A DNA stretch of 64,000 bases. Origin: Galdieria partita (taxonomy: Eukaryota; Rhodophyta; Bangiophyceae; Galdieriales; Galdieriaceae). Shown here in pieces: positions 22,591-33,631 of the stretch; within the stretch, counting starts at the first letter, position 1, and the number at the start of each line of letters is the position of its first letter. The DNA lies in the NCBI GenBank assembly GCA_025991245.1, contig BQMJ01000028.1, positions 1-64,000 of the forward strand. Reading direction: 5' to 3'. The notes under the pieces were generated by a model, which worked only from the letters and a program-made list of their open reading frames with translations, was not told where the DNA came from and searched no databases. A program made the translations under genes and the position numbers.

Positions 22591-23979
22591 ATGCAAAATA
22601 GTTATTCGAGTACAAAATTGTTATTAGAACGCTTAGAAGAACGAAAATATTGTATTCAAGAGATAATATCCAAGTGCTTAAAAGACACAGAAGACTTGAA
22701 GTGTCAGTTCTCAAAGTCTGCTACACAGTTGATCGAGCAACTTGAAGACACTTCCAAAGCAATTGACCTAAAACCTCTTTCCACCTTTTGTATTCCTTCA
22801 GAGTCTATCCTTTTCACACCAAAAGAAGTGTGGGAAGAAGCAAACTTGGAAAATAATTGGCTTGGACGTGATGTAAAAGTCTTTAAAGTATTTCATGTGA
22901 CACTGTCAAGTCGCCTTTTGGTTATAGCGGGTGAAAGATGGGTTTCCTTTTGGTTATTGCCTTTTAGAAATGAACCAGATAGACTACCTCAGTGTGACAA
23001 CTTGAAGTGGTTGGAATCCCATTTGAAAGTGCTCAACTTGGTTTTGTCTCAAGACGAAAGTTATTTACTGATTCAAGCTTGTGAGCAGCTTGAATACACC
23101 ACTTGGGAAGCTGGTGAACTGAATGAGTCTTCTCATATTACACTTTATCAGTTATTATTCTCTTTGGAAGATTATTCTTTAGCAAAGTCCTTTACCTTGT
23201 CGCTTCCTGTTGAGTGTCTTATGAAGAAAGTGAGGCACTGGAGTGTATTATTGTCTTGTCGTCAAGAAAATACTCTTTATTTGTATACTATTAGTAATAA
23301 GTGTTCGTTGTATTGGATGGATTTAATGGAAGAGGCTTTATTTCTCCGTAGACTGAGTTGCGATGGACTCAAGTTGATAAGTGTGAACAGAATAGGATCG
23401 AATATAACAGCAACAGATGAGATGGACAAATGTTTTATTTGTGGTCTATCAGATGAAGGAAAGATAGAAGTTTACCAATCAAAGCAGCATTTATTATCTT
23501 TCGAAGTTTCTGCTTTGATAAAAGTAAGTTTTGAATGGATTATTCCAATTCGGATTTACTCAGATGTCCAAAATGATGACCATATTTTGAACGTTTGGAA
23601 GGAACATTATATTCTTGCTTATGTAATCGTTGAATGGAATATATCTTCAGGTTGTTATTTATTACACTTTATGACTCAAAACAATCATCAAGGCAGCGTG
23701 AAAGTCAACAGTATTTCGCTTGGCTTTCTTGGAGACAAGAAGCTTGAGAAGTGGAATGTATCAATGAATCCAACTCCGCTGCTTTGGTTGAGTAGTGCAG
23801 ATGGAAGGGTGTTATTGATTGATATTGAGCATTGTCAACTTTTCGGAAGCATTTTGCCTACCAAAACAGAAAATGACAATGCTGCACTCGTTGATTTTTG
23901 TAGTTTTGATAACAGAGCTGTTGCTGTATGGAAGAATGCTCCTGGTCTGATTCATGTTTGGCAAAATCTTCATATATAG
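22591..23979 (+). CDS. unknown protein, N-terminal coiled coil and possible beta-propeller
   Basis: Uninterrupted 462-residue frame from the first ATG; a GTG 18 nt upstream is also in frame. Residues 1-65 are charged and heptad-like (LLLERLEERK, LIEQLEDTSK), suggesting a coiled coil. The remainder alternates short hydrophobic strands with turns ending in W/F-x-x-x, for example GERWVSFWLLP, SADGRVLLIDIEH and the terminal LIHVWQNLHI, which looks WD40-like without being diagnostic. I do not recognise the family. It sits 38 nt behind eL20 on the same strand, too close for an ordinary promoter, so it may be co-transcribed or have its promoter inside eL20. Confidence 0.75.
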   Translation: MQNSYSSTKLLLERLEERKYCIQEIISKCLKDTEDLKCQFSKSATQLIEQLEDTSKAIDLKPLSTFCIPSESILFTPKEVWEEANLENNWLGRDVKVFKVFHVTLSSRLLVIAGERWVSFWLLPFRNEPDRLPQCDNLKWLESHLKVLNLVLSQDESYLLIQACEQLEYTTWEAGELNESSHITLYQLLFSLEDYSLAKSFTLSLPVECLMKKVRHWSVLLSCRQENTLYLYTISNKCSLYWMDLMEEALFLRRLSCDGLKLISVNRIGSNITATDEMDKCFICGLSDEGKIEVYQSKQHLLSFEVSALIKVSFEWIIPIRIYSDVQNDDHILNVWKEHYILAYVIVEWNISSGCYLLHFMTQNNHQGSVKVNSISLGFLGDKKLEKWNVSMNPTPLLWLSSADGRVLLIDIEHCQLFGSILPTKTENDNAALVDFCSFDNRAVAVWKNAPGLIHVWQNLHI

Positions 23980-24377
23980 AGTAGCAGAGGTTTTACAATA
24001 GGAGTAGTATGTTTTGAAGTTGATTTGGAAGTTTTGAGAAATCCAGTTCTAGTTGCAAGGTCGTCTTTGGAAGCCTTCAGTATGAAATAGAGAACATTGT
24101 ATATCTATTTTATGGAAAGACAAATGTGTTGTTGGTGTCTTATATTGTCATTTCCTCTTTGCTTTTTATTCGAAGAAGACAGCAGAGCCTTTGTCATAGT
24201 AAATATTGCTTCTGTATAGATATTCACTATATTGAAATATTGGAAGTGAATAAGATGCCCAGTAAAACTAGAAAATCTGTTCTTGCTGTATATATAAAAT
24301 ATTCCTGAAATGCATTTCAACGAATTGCTGCGTCGCCGGGGAGCCTCGTGTGATTCTGATTCGTGTTGTTGTGTGCT
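23980..24377. other. intergenic region upstream of uS17
   Basis: About 400 nt with no supported gene. A TATATATAAA stretch lies near 24289-24298, and a short GC-rich patch (GTCGCCGGGGAGCC) sits about 30-45 nt before the uS17 start. They may be promoter elements, but nothing here confirms use. Confidence 0.4.
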
Positions 24378-24897
24378 ATGGCAGACACCCAAACTGAGAG
24401 AGCTTTTCAGAAACAGGACGCTATCTCTTTAAAACAAATTGCGGGTGTGTCTAAGAAGAACGCTAGATGGTACAAGAGTATTGGGTTAGGTATCAAAACA
24501 CCCAAAGAAGCCATCGAGGGGGACTATGTCGATAAGAAGTGTCCTTTTACCGGCAACGTTAGTATTCGTGGAAGAATTTTGAGAGGGACTGTCGTTTCAA
24601 CGAAAATGAAGAGGTAAGTTAGTGGGAAGAAGTTCGAATTTTTCACTGGAATCTTCTTTTAGGACGGTCATCGTTCGACGAGACTACCTTCACTGGGTTT
24701 CGAAATATAAACGCTTTGAAAAACGACACAGGAACATTCCCGCGCATTGCTCTCCTTGCTTTCGTGTTAGAGAAGGAGACTTGGTGACCATAGGAGAGTG
24801 TCGTCCTCTTTCCAAGACAGTCCGTTTCAATGTTCTTAGAATTGATCGAGCAGCACCGGCAGCAGAAGCTGGAAAGAAAATCTATAGTTCTATATAA
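24378..24897 (+). CDS. RPS11: 40S ribosomal protein uS17 (S11)
   Basis: Small-subunit ribosomal protein. Exons 24378-24613 and 24663-24897 flank a 49-nt intron, giving 156 residues starting [13 protein letters not shown], the eukaryotic S11 N-terminus. Other landmarks: [34 protein letters not shown], and [24 protein letters not shown], which is the OB-fold signature. The codon for R at the junction is split AG|G, which joins KMKR to TVIVRRDY as in relatives. Length is normal. Confidence 0.95.
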
Positions 24898-24981
24898 ACT
24901 TGTCTTTCTGCTTGATATCTTTTTTTTCAACACTTGATAAAAATAGTGGATAAGCTGTTCATATAGCAATCACATGATTCA

Positions 24982-25227
24982 GTGTATGTCTGCTTTGTTG
25001 ATAATAGTCAACAACAAGTAGATGATGATAGGTGCACAAAAGCATTCCTGGACACATACTTACTTGAAATGATATATTCACTCAATACTTCGCAAAGGAC
25101 TCCCATCTTGGAAGAGATGTCCAATGGAATCTTTCTCTGGAGGGCTTACAACGAAATCCAGAAGAGACATTGTTTGCCGAATCGATTTGGTCGTAGTAAT
25201 AGAGAAATGAGCGTCGAACTGGTTTAA
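24982..25227 (+). CDS. doubtful small gene or exon
   Basis: A frame of about 80 codons reads KAFLDTYLLEMIY, then TPILEEMSNGIFLWRAYNEI and RFGRSNREMSVELV. It has ordinary-looking amphipathic composition, but its only in-frame start is GTG. It fills the space between uS17 and the NIPA-like gene on the same strand. It could be the last exon of a small protein whose first exon I could not place, or noise. No family recognised. Confidence 0.25.
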   Translation: MYVCFVDNSQQQVDDDRCTKAFLDTYLLEMIYSLNTSQRTPILEEMSNGIFLWRAYNEIQKRHCLPNRFGRSNREMSVELV

Positions 25228-25282
25228 GACAAGCCATTCACAACGTGTTGTTGTAGACTTTAAACTTGCTGAATATTATTTG

Positions 25283-27456
25283 ATGAAGTGGCAACTCTTA
25301 CGCTTGCAAAGAATATTCATACTTGTATCTGTCATATTTCTGTTGCCTTTTGCAGTCTATGCAACAATGTGGATGAGTTCCAAAAGTACAACTTGTGATA
25401 ATACAAAGGATAACCAACAAAAAAGTAGTTCTTATACACTACCTTATTATTTGAGAAGTTCTTCCACGTCATCAAGTGGAAGCTTGGTTTTTGTTGGTGT
25501 TCTCATAGCTGTCGGGGGTCAGTTCTTGATTGCTTCTGGTGCAGTTCTACAGAAGTATACGCACGAACAAATACGGAAACGAATTCAGCAAGAAAGAAGG
25601 GTCGCTGATAATGGAGTAGAGGCAGTAGTGACCGACTCTACAGGTTTGTCAGGACATATCGGCAACCAAAATAAGGAGAACAAGGAGCAGTGGGATAAGG
25701 ACAATTCAACTCCCGATGAGACAAAAGCAGAAAATAAACAAGCTGATACAAACCATACGACTCACTCGTCGTTGGAAATGGATTCTTTACCTTCTCTAAC
25801 AAATGTTAAACTATCCAGGCAAACTATTATGAATGACCGACAACAGGAACAAACTTACAGAGCACATTCATTCGATGATTGGGACAGAGTGAAAAGGCGT
25901 GACGAAATGTTAGAGACAGGCAATGCAGTCGATTCCACAGAGTATCAAGAGCTGTCCTTGGATATTGCTGCCTTATCACGATTGAATAGTTTGAATATTG
26001 AACGCTTGTTTGATAACAATTTGGATAGCAATGACACGGAGGAGGGCAATCATGCTACACAATGGAGTCCCGAAGAAGAAGAAGATAACAACAAGGAAGC
26101 TGCGGATATTACTTCGAGATTTCGCAAGGTTCGAAAGAGGCTCTTGAATAAAAGCAGCAGTATAAGTAGACCTCGAAATATTTCTGTGACTTCAGAGCCT
26201 GTTCGTAAAAAGACTCTTTTCCATATTTCTCCTCCACAGTCGCCACACCTGAATTGGGAAGATGTAGCAACACGTCATGGACTCCATATTCCAAACTCAG
26301 AGAGCTTTAGACAACTAGAAAGAACTATAGAAGAACAGCATCGACAAGACACTGGTGCAATTGAGAGAACACATTATTTGAAGAGGAAAAGATGGTGGGC
26401 TGGCTTATTATTAATAGGCGCTGGTGAAGCATGCAACTTGATTGCTTTTGGATTTGCACCTGGCTCAACTATAGCTCCATTAGGAGTTTTGGTAGTTCCA
26501 ATCAATGCACTGCTGGCTTGGAAAGTAAGTAGTAGAAAGATGTCTTCTTTGTATCTTTATTTGTTTACATTTTCTCTAGTTTTTGAAAGAAAAAGTTACT
26601 TGGGTTACTATTTTTGGTATCTTGCTATCCATAGCAGGTGCCGCATTGGTTGGAGTATTTGGCCCAAGTGGTCCAGATTCAACGGGTGCATTGAACCAAT
26701 CTCAAATACTTCATTTATTAGACAACGTGGCATTTATTGTGTTTATCTCTATTACAGTTGGTGTGATATGCGCTATCTTTGTAATTAATATAATGACCGG
26801 TATTGGAGTTCGTTATCTGTTGGTTTATGCATTGATGTCTGGAATGTCGGTAAGTGTATTGCAAATGAAAATTTAGGAATATAAAAATCAAAATTCACAT
26901 TAGGCCGCTGTGAGTGTGACTAGTGCCAAAGCAGTAGTGCAGTTGATTCGTTATTCTGTTACTGGAAAAGGTGACCAGCTTGCAAAGCCTTTGATTTACG
27001 TTATGACATTTGTTTTGTTAGTCACGATTGTATTTGTAAGTGGAACTTTGCAGTTGGTTACTCATTTTAATGAATTTCTAGATGGTTTACTATATGAATC
27101 GAGGAATGCAGACATTTCGTGTAACTCTATTTTTGGCTGTCTATTATGGATTTTTCATGACTTTTTCGGTTGTCAGCTCCATTCTGATGTATCAAGAATA
27201 TCATTACATTACTGCCTATAATACCCCATTTTTTATAGGGATAGGACTTATCTTTATTGGTATTTCTGTAATTAGTTTTTCAAGCCGACCGCAAGAAGCA
27301 GAGGAAGAAGAGGCTGAGTTTGTGGATGCTTTGAGACGTTATTGGGCATCGCATAGTTCCCGAGCTAGTGTGTCTTCTCGAAGACAGGAAAATGTACGAA
27401 ATTGGTCAGAAGAAGAAAATAATAGTGAAGGCCAAGCACATGGGGTGGAATCATAG
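25283..27456 (+). CDS. NIPA-family magnesium transporter with long cytosolic insert
   Basis: Membrane transporter of the NIPA (DUF803) family, likely moving Mg2+. Four exons (25283-26524, 26580-26849, 26904-27035, 27082-27456) with introns of 55, 54 and 46 nt give 672 residues. Hydrophobic segments are seen at about 11-30 and 67-90. A hydrophilic, Ser/Glu-rich region of about 275 residues follows, then the family core: WWAGLLLIGAGEACNLIAF, APGSTIAPLGVLVVPINALLAW, FLKEKVTW, MVYYMNRGMQTF and the closing transmembrane pairs. In animal and plant NIPAs the first two helices are joined by a short loop, so the long insert is unusual. The tail is acidic and charged. Splice joins restore the conserved core without gaps. 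Confidence 0.85.
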
Positions 27457-27743
27457 CATATTTGGATATATTTTTGGGTTTTCGGCAAAAGAAACTTTTA
27501 CACAATGTACAGTAACTCCGTTGTTTATATGTCACGAAACTCTAAAATGGAAGAAATGAACTTCATTTCCTTCTTTTTTTAGCGAAATGAGAACTGCTCT
27601 TTTTTGTTCACAATGTACTCTTCATTTCATAGAAATAAGGTTAGTCACCAAAAATGACAGCAAGTACAATTTCTCTGTGCATCAAATCCAACACTCAGAC
27701 AATATCTATGCACAAACAATACTATTGTATAGATGTTCCGCAA

Positions 27744-30700
27744 TCACTGACGTAGCCTTCGAGCCCTAACCATCTTTCGCCCACTTGTGCTACTCGTGTT
27801 CTGAGAACCTAATGCAAAAGAACTTGCACCAGTAAACTGCATACTAGAAGAGGCACTAGAAAACATTGGCATATTGGAACTTGCACTAAATTGAAATGGA
27901 GTTGTAAAAGGGTTACCAGCCACTCCAGATGAAGTCTGTGGTAATAGAGACTGACTAGTAAACGGAGAAGCATTGAACTGAAAGCTCGAAGAAGAAAAGC
28001 CAGAAGCGGCTCCAAACATAAATGAGGATGAGGCATTGCCAGTCGCAAACGGACTGGAGGAACTAAAGGGGTTTGGAACTGTGAAAGCATTGGAGGCAAG
28101 CGTTGGCACTGTAGCTGAGAACAGACTTGGCCCTTGAGCAGTTTCCTGATTCACAGCAGACGCTTTGGAGAAGACATCAGTCGAACCTGTTGCAGTGAAT
28201 CCTTGAAACCCAGATGACGAAAAAGAATTCGAACTACTTGATGATGCTGTAAAAGGATTCGGAGACAGAAATTGATTGCTAGTTGCAGGAAAACTCTGTT
28301 GACTTGGAGTAAAGAAATTCGAAGACGGCAACGAAGACTGTGTGGTTGAAAAAGCCTGAAAGTTTCCAGAAAAACTTGACGTAGAAAATGGTGACTTGAC
28401 AGTAGCACTTGGGACATCCTTCAAAGTCGTCGTTGACGAAAACGTGGAAGTTGAATTATTGGAAGATGTCGCTGCACCCAAGAATAACGATGTCTTTGAC
28501 GAACTGGAGAAAAGTGATGGATAACTCTGACTCATTGAAGACTGAACAGTTTCACATGTCATAACGCTTGTAGTAAGAGGCATCGAATGAGTAAAACTTA
28601 CACCAGTAGACGCGTCAGAAGCAGTCTCTAACGTTGAACGGCCACTCTCTAATTGGCTACTGTTTGCTTTGAGGTGGCCTCCAAATGTACTTCCAAAAGA
28701 TGCAGCTGAGCTTGTGACAGGACTTGTTTGTACGAAGCTACTGTTTGACTGTAAAAAGACATTCGATTGAACAAAATTCGGTTTCTTAGACATAGAAAAG
28801 TTTCCTCCTATAAAGGGTGAAGTATATGAGAAAGTACTTGGAGTTGCAGCAACTGTTTCACTATTTTGAGATGAAATGGCTTCATTTACCTCTTGACTTC
28901 CAGTCGCTTTCGTTTCCGAGTTCATAAGGGAAGTGCTCTTCTCCTCCGTCACATGTGAAGTAAATAATGCTGAAGGCTCTTCTTTTGAGTTGGCATCATA
29001 TCCGCTCTCAGTTTGCGATTCGAAACGATTTTTTACGACATTTTCATCTTGGAAAGTATTTGTCTCGTTCCACACATTTTCTCTATTGTTCATCGTATCA
29101 GAATCTTCAACTTTTTCCCTTACTTCACTTGTATCATTATGAGTACTCGAAGCTTCATTGACAACGGGGAAAGAACTCTTCTGAAATGACTCGTTGTCAG
29201 TTACGTTTTCAGAATGTTCAACAATGTCATTCTCATTTGGCTTCATATGGTCTGTACCTTCGAAGCTCGTCTGCAATAAGTTGCGCGAATGTTCTTCTGC
29301 TTTCCTGCCTTCTCCTTGAGTTTCTCCATTGGTGTCTTTTTCATTCCATTCTTCTCGTGTTTTCCAATCAACCTTACTATCCCCCACCTTGATTGACGAA
29401 GGAGAAGCAACATTTTCCAAGCTCCGATCGCTCATCAATCTCTTCGTCACACTTGAGATTATAGGAAAGTGTTGGGAGGGACTCTGTTGCACAGTTCGAC
29501 TTTCTACTTGTTCCTCACTATTCGTTTTACTAAGATTGGGAATCGTATCTGAAGGTTCCTCTACTACATTGGCTTTGTCTTCAACTTCGCTCGTCAACTG
29601 CTTTCTGGAAGCTGCGTCAATATGTTTTGCAAACAGGTCCTTCGCCAAGTTGACACTAAACTCCCTTTTATACTTTGGGTCTCCCTCGATATGCTTGGAA
29701 TCACTTTCTGTACTTGATTCTTTGACGCTCTCATTAGAATGTCTTGCACTCTCGTAAGCATTGATCCCTCCAGTTTCTACCAGACTCTCATTCACTTTCT
29801 GTGCATATTTACTTTCAGTAGCTGCTCGATTGTTCTCTTCCGTTTTGTGTTTCTTTCTTAAAGAATCTAAAGTAACTGGGGGTGGCTTCTTCCTCTCTGC
29901 ACTGTTGCCTGCAATTCTTTCCAAAGTTTCAAGAATTTTCTTAGCAGTATCACTTGCCGAAGCCTTGGATGGTGTAGGTGATAAATTCTTTCGAAAATCA
30001 TATATTCGTTCCTTCCCTGTGTCCAAATTCCTTTTGAAACCACTTGTATCTCCTGTTTTGATCCATTCACTGTTACCTGAAAATAACGGTTGCGAGCGTA
30101 CTGTATCTTGTTCTCTAAAATATCGATTTTCTGAAAATGTACCTTTTCGAGACGTAAATACACTTGGTTGCTGAATATTTCTGTTCGTCGAAACTATCGG
30201 GGTAGTAAAAGCACTTCCTGCTATAGGTATCCCTTGCTCTGATATTGTTGGTTTCGAATCTGTCTTATTCTTTTCCAATTCTATGCTACGGGAACCAATG
30301 AACGTTCGAACAACATCTACTGGAGTAAGATTATTCCCTGTCGACTCCCTATGCCTTGAAACTGTCGGTCGAACGGGACTTGGAGTTACCTTGAGAGTGC
30401 TTTTTGGTGAGGGCTCCTCCATTTGTTCAAAAGGGTACACATTCACTGAGTAGATTCGTTGACGCTTTAGAGTCGGCTGACGAATGGATTGAGAAGAAAA
30501 TGAATCAACCTCTTCTCCTATCGAGATTTCTACCGCCTTCATGGTGCTAAGTGAATGGGTAGGCTTTCGTTGTTTAGGTGCAGACGATGGACTTCTCATA
30601 CGCTTCTTCACCCGAGAAGAGCCTACTGTACCAACTGGATACTCGGAAATAGGAACTTGCGATAAAGGCTTCTGAACAGCGTTTTTAAGAATGTTTTGAT

Positions 30701-31925
30701 ACAGTTCGTACTCTTCAACACTTATTGTTCTCTGCTGACTTTCTAGATGTTGTAAAACTGCTCTAGCGAGCGCAATTGTTTCCAAGGAATACATAGAACG
30801 TTCTAAAGTCTTTCCCGATACTTCTGCTTTTGGACCGTCATCCTCACTTCGACTTCTCTTCAACTTCGAAGAAACACTTACTTCTCTCGGCTCCTTCCTT
30901 CCCTTATTCCGTTGTGCACCTTCTCCTACACTTGACCTTTCCATGTGACTGACACTCGCTTCCGAAGCTGTTTCTTGAGACTTTACGTGACTACGAAGCT
31001 TTCCAATAAGCTGCGTTTTCTTTCCGGTTGCCTTGATACCCAGTCTTTTGCATAAGGAGCGAAGTTCCTGATAGGACATTGTTTCTGAAATGTCTTCACT
31101 GAAAGCTTGAGACAACTGGTCATCATGAACTTGCGCTGCATCTTGAATACTCGCACTTGTTCGCTTTATGCTTTTCGCTTTAGATATCACTGGCTTCTGA
31201 GCTGCTTCTTGGGGTCGCCTCCGAGTGGAGCCTCTAGTGTACTTCCTTCTTTGTCCTTTTGCTTCAGATTTCGCACTTTCCAATAGAAAGTTTCTTTCCC
31301 TATTCTTCTCCGTATGTTCACTGTTTGTTGGGGTTTGCATTCCACGAGACCGAGTCAACCTGGGACCCTTTTCACTTTCTTCACGGTCTAATTCACTCAA
31401 AGTCCTGTAATCTTCATAGCTTCTTTGTTCTCTGATCTTTGTTTGTCTAGATTCTCCTTGCAAAGAGTCTTCTTCTTCCCATTGCTCAACGTCATCCTTC
31501 CTGTAGTCACTCGTTTGCAATTCGGGCTTGTCACTTTCCCGTTTCGACGTTTGCGACCAATAGTCGTCAAATAGGGCTCTTCTAGGAGTTCTCTCCTCCC
31601 CAGTCTCCTCAGAAGATCCACTGTGCTCTCTTTGTGGGGATTTTTGTTCGCTTTCTTCTACTTTTGTTCTCTTCACTAACGAAGAAAGGTAGGTACGAAA
31701 TTTACGAAACAAGCTAGAGCGTCCTTTGGTCGAGGAGTCTGTAGCTACAATATCTTCAGCTGACTTGCTTTTCTCCCGTTCCAACCTTTCTAAAGAAGAG
31801 TTCTCTGCTACACTTGATTCTGACGACAAACGCTCTGTTTGACCGCTGTGCGAAGAACCCGCCAATTCCGTACTTTCCGTAACATTGTTAGTCTCTGTTC
31901 TCAACGTTCTTCTTCGCAGTTCCAT
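27744..31925 (-). CDS. nuclear-basket nucleoporin candidate (Nup153/Nup1/Nup136-like) with SAP motif
   Basis: Single 1,393-residue frame. The N-terminal two thirds are highly charged and disordered. A SAP motif lies at about 283-317 (MSYQELRSLCKRLGI ... LIGKLRSHVK), a DNA/chromatin-binding fold. Around residue 650, TAKKILETLERIA recalls short helices found in Nup1/Nup136-type proteins. The last ~350 residues are Ser/Phe-rich with few canonical FG but many NPF, SPF and GF pairs, and the protein ends SGRKMVRARRLRQ, much like the basic tail of Nup153 relatives. Role inferred: tethering and transport at the inner face of the nuclear pore. It converges with the NIPA-like gene across 287 nt. Assignment rests on composition and tail, not on a globular domain. 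Confidence 0.6.
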   Translation of the reverse strand: MELRRRTLRTETNNVTESTELAGSSHSGQTERLSSESSVAENSSLERLEREKSKSAEDIVATDSSTKGRSSLFRKFRTYLSSLVKRTKVEESEQKSPQREHSGSSEETGEERTPRRALFDDYWSQTSKRESDKPELQTSDYRKDDVEQWEEEDSLQGESRQTKIREQRSYEDYRTLSELDREESEKGPRLTRSRGMQTPTNSEHTEKNRERNFLLESAKSEAKGQRRKYTRGSTRRRPQEAAQKPVISKAKSIKRTSASIQDAAQVHDDQLSQAFSEDISETMSYQELRSLCKRLGIKATGKKTQLIGKLRSHVKSQETASEASVSHMERSSVGEGAQRNKGRKEPREVSVSSKLKRSRSEDDGPKAEVSGKTLERSMYSLETIALARAVLQHLESQQRTISVEEYELYQNILKNAVQKPLSQVPISEYPVGTVGSSRVKKRMRSPSSAPKQRKPTHSLSTMKAVEISIGEEVDSFSSQSIRQPTLKRQRIYSVNVYPFEQMEEPSPKSTLKVTPSPVRPTVSRHRESTGNNLTPVDVVRTFIGSRSIELEKNKTDSKPTISEQGIPIAGSAFTTPIVSTNRNIQQPSVFTSRKGTFSENRYFREQDTVRSQPLFSGNSEWIKTGDTSGFKRNLDTGKERIYDFRKNLSPTPSKASASDTAKKILETLERIAGNSAERKKPPPVTLDSLRKKHKTEENNRAATESKYAQKVNESLVETGGINAYESARHSNESVKESSTESDSKHIEGDPKYKREFSVNLAKDLFAKHIDAASRKQLTSEVEDKANVVEEPSDTIPNLSKTNSEEQVESRTVQQSPSQHFPIISSVTKRLMSDRSLENVASPSSIKVGDSKVDWKTREEWNEKDTNGETQGEGRKAEEHSRNLLQTSFEGTDHMKPNENDIVEHSENVTDNESFQKSSFPVVNEASSTHNDTSEVREKVEDSDTMNNRENVWNETNTFQDENVVKNRFESQTESGYDANSKEEPSALFTSHVTEEKSTSLMNSETKATGSQEVNEAISSQNSETVAATPSTFSYTSPFIGGNFSMSKKPNFVQSNVFLQSNSSFVQTSPVTSSAASFGSTFGGHLKANSSQLESGRSTLETASDASTGVSFTHSMPLTTSVMTCETVQSSMSQSYPSLFSSSSKTSLFLGAATSSNNSTSTFSSTTTLKDVPSATVKSPFSTSSFSGNFQAFSTTQSSLPSSNFFTPSQQSFPATSNQFLSPNPFTASSSSSNSFSSSGFQGFTATGSTDVFSKASAVNQETAQGPSLFSATVPTLASNAFTVPNPFSSSSPFATGNASSSFMFGAASGFSSSSFQFNASPFTSQSLLPQTSSGVAGNPFTTPFQFSASSNMPMFSSASSSMQFTGASSFALGSQNTSSTSGRKMVRARRLRQ

Positions 31926-32142
31926 ATGTAGTTTTCATAGAACAATTTTATTTGGAACGATAACGTTCGTCTTGAAACGACGGATGGTCGACCAATCCAA
32001 TGATCACCCAGCAATGCGTTTTCAAATAGGACAATTTTTCATTGGGAATAGAAATCAAAACGGAGCAATAAGTCAATGAAAATGACTATCCATTTCTAAC
32101 AAAGAGACGCAATTGACTAGTCAAAATATCCTTTCAATATGG

Positions 32143-33232
32143 TTATACGAAATACAAAGGTAAGGTGTCTTTAGGCAAATTTAACTTTCTTTCCAAAAAC
32201 AATCGAATGAGCTGAGAAACTTGTTCAGCACATTCTTCCGTAATAAAATGGGCACCAGATAACACGACATAGCTTCCATTCAACTCATGAGCAAGTTTTC
32301 GACAGAAATACACAGAAGCTAATTGATCGTATTTTCCCGAAACACATAAAACGGGAAATGAAGCGCGACGAATTTTGTCCATTTCTTCTGAACAAAGTTG
32401 ATGAGAGAAAATAGCACGTAACTGTCCGAATGTACTGATGTAACAAGGAAGGCAATATTTTTCTCTTTCTTGCAGTTGCTTTATCAAACGCCACCTTGGT
32501 ATGAGTGTCGTGCCATCTTCCATCCACTCGAGCAGATAATATTCTGAATATTTGAAATAGATTTCAAAAAATATTCTCATGTGGCTATTGATGTCACTAC
32601 AACTACGATGGCCACACAAGGGACATAGTCTTAAGAATAAGTAATGAGGAATCACACGAGACACAACTCTAAGAGTTCTCCAGCTGGGCAATAGAATATG
32701 AATACCACATTTAGGAGTAGAAAGCAAAGTTAACGATAAGACTCTTTCTGGATACATGCTGGCAGCTTTGGAGACTATCATACCACCCATAGAGAAGCCA
32801 ATCAGATGAACTTGTCTCCAAGATAACTTAGTTACAACGTGCCAAACATCGTTCGCCATGTTATCCTAGGCAATAATAACAAGAGACAAACTGGAGAATA
32901 GAACGAGTCTAAATACCGTTGAATAACCATTTTGGTTGGATAATAAACGATAGGTTGAGCAACGACCTGAACCAAAACCTCCTTTTTTTAGAACAGGTGA
33001 AAAAGTATAAAATTGGAATCAAAAGCTGCATACTATTCTCTAAACACAGAAAACTGAATCTTTCGTTGCTGGCAATATTCTCTATTATATAACTCCACAT
33101 ATCCATTCCACAAGAAAAGCCAGGTACTAGAACAACCAATTCTGCACTATTTCCATACAGTCGGTACTTGGTCTCTGTTCCATCACTTTGAAGGCAACTT
33201 CCTGATATATATTGTGCTTTAGATACTTGCAT
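32143..33232 (-). CDS. alpha/beta-hydrolase fold protein
   Basis: Three exons on the minus strand (33232-33034, 32981-32917, 32865-32143), with introns of 52 and 51 nt, give 328 residues. The joins rebuild the hydrolase core: VVLVPGFSCGMDMW (oxyanion region), LENRGFGSGR (the usual RG-x-G-S loop), and HLIGFSMGGMIVSKAA with nucleophile Ser about 113. VLCVSGKYDQLA probably supplies the acid and GAHFITEECAEQV the catalytic His. Substrate cannot be told. Start chosen at MQVSKAQ; the frame stays open further upstream without another ATG, so an extra 5' exon is possible. Confidence 0.82.
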
Positions 33233-33335
33233 GGATAACAATTCTTCAAAAACTCTATAGTGACAATGAGCTATATGAAGAGCGCTTTCTTTCAACCCTT
33301 TTGAAAACTGTCCAAAGCAGGATATGAGTTCTTTG

Positions 33336-33371
<36 letters not shown>

Positions 33372-33631
33372 ATAGTGTCAAACTATCAGCTGAGCAACAA
33401 AAGGTGCTTATTCAATACCAACTTCGAGTTGAGAATAATAGCACCTACAAAAACGATCCAATTTTGTTTGCGACAATATATTGAAAGGCACACTTTACGA
33501 AAGAACCAATCAACACAATTTGAGTAGGATTCTTTATAAAAGTCTATTCATTGAGTCTTCACTTATCTGCTATTCATAGAATGGCATTTAAAACTTGCGA
33601 CTAGTCAATGGGTATCTAGTGATACATACAG
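33233..33631. other. intergenic region between two minus-strand genes, with (AT)16
   Basis: About 400 nt. The only clear feature is the AT dinucleotide run at 33338-33369, about 106 nt before the hydrolase ATG, where promoter sequence is expected. No gene or RNA recognised. Confidence 0.6.
33338..33369. repeat. AT dinucleotide microsatellite, 16 units
   Basis: Perfect alternation of A and T for 32 nt, upstream of the alpha/beta-hydrolase gene. Likely length-polymorphic. Confidence 0.95.

Noticed and set aside
24105-24392. Minus-strand frame of 95 codons upstream of uS17
   Set aside because: It overlaps the uS17 start region and promoter, with no recognisable domain or start context.
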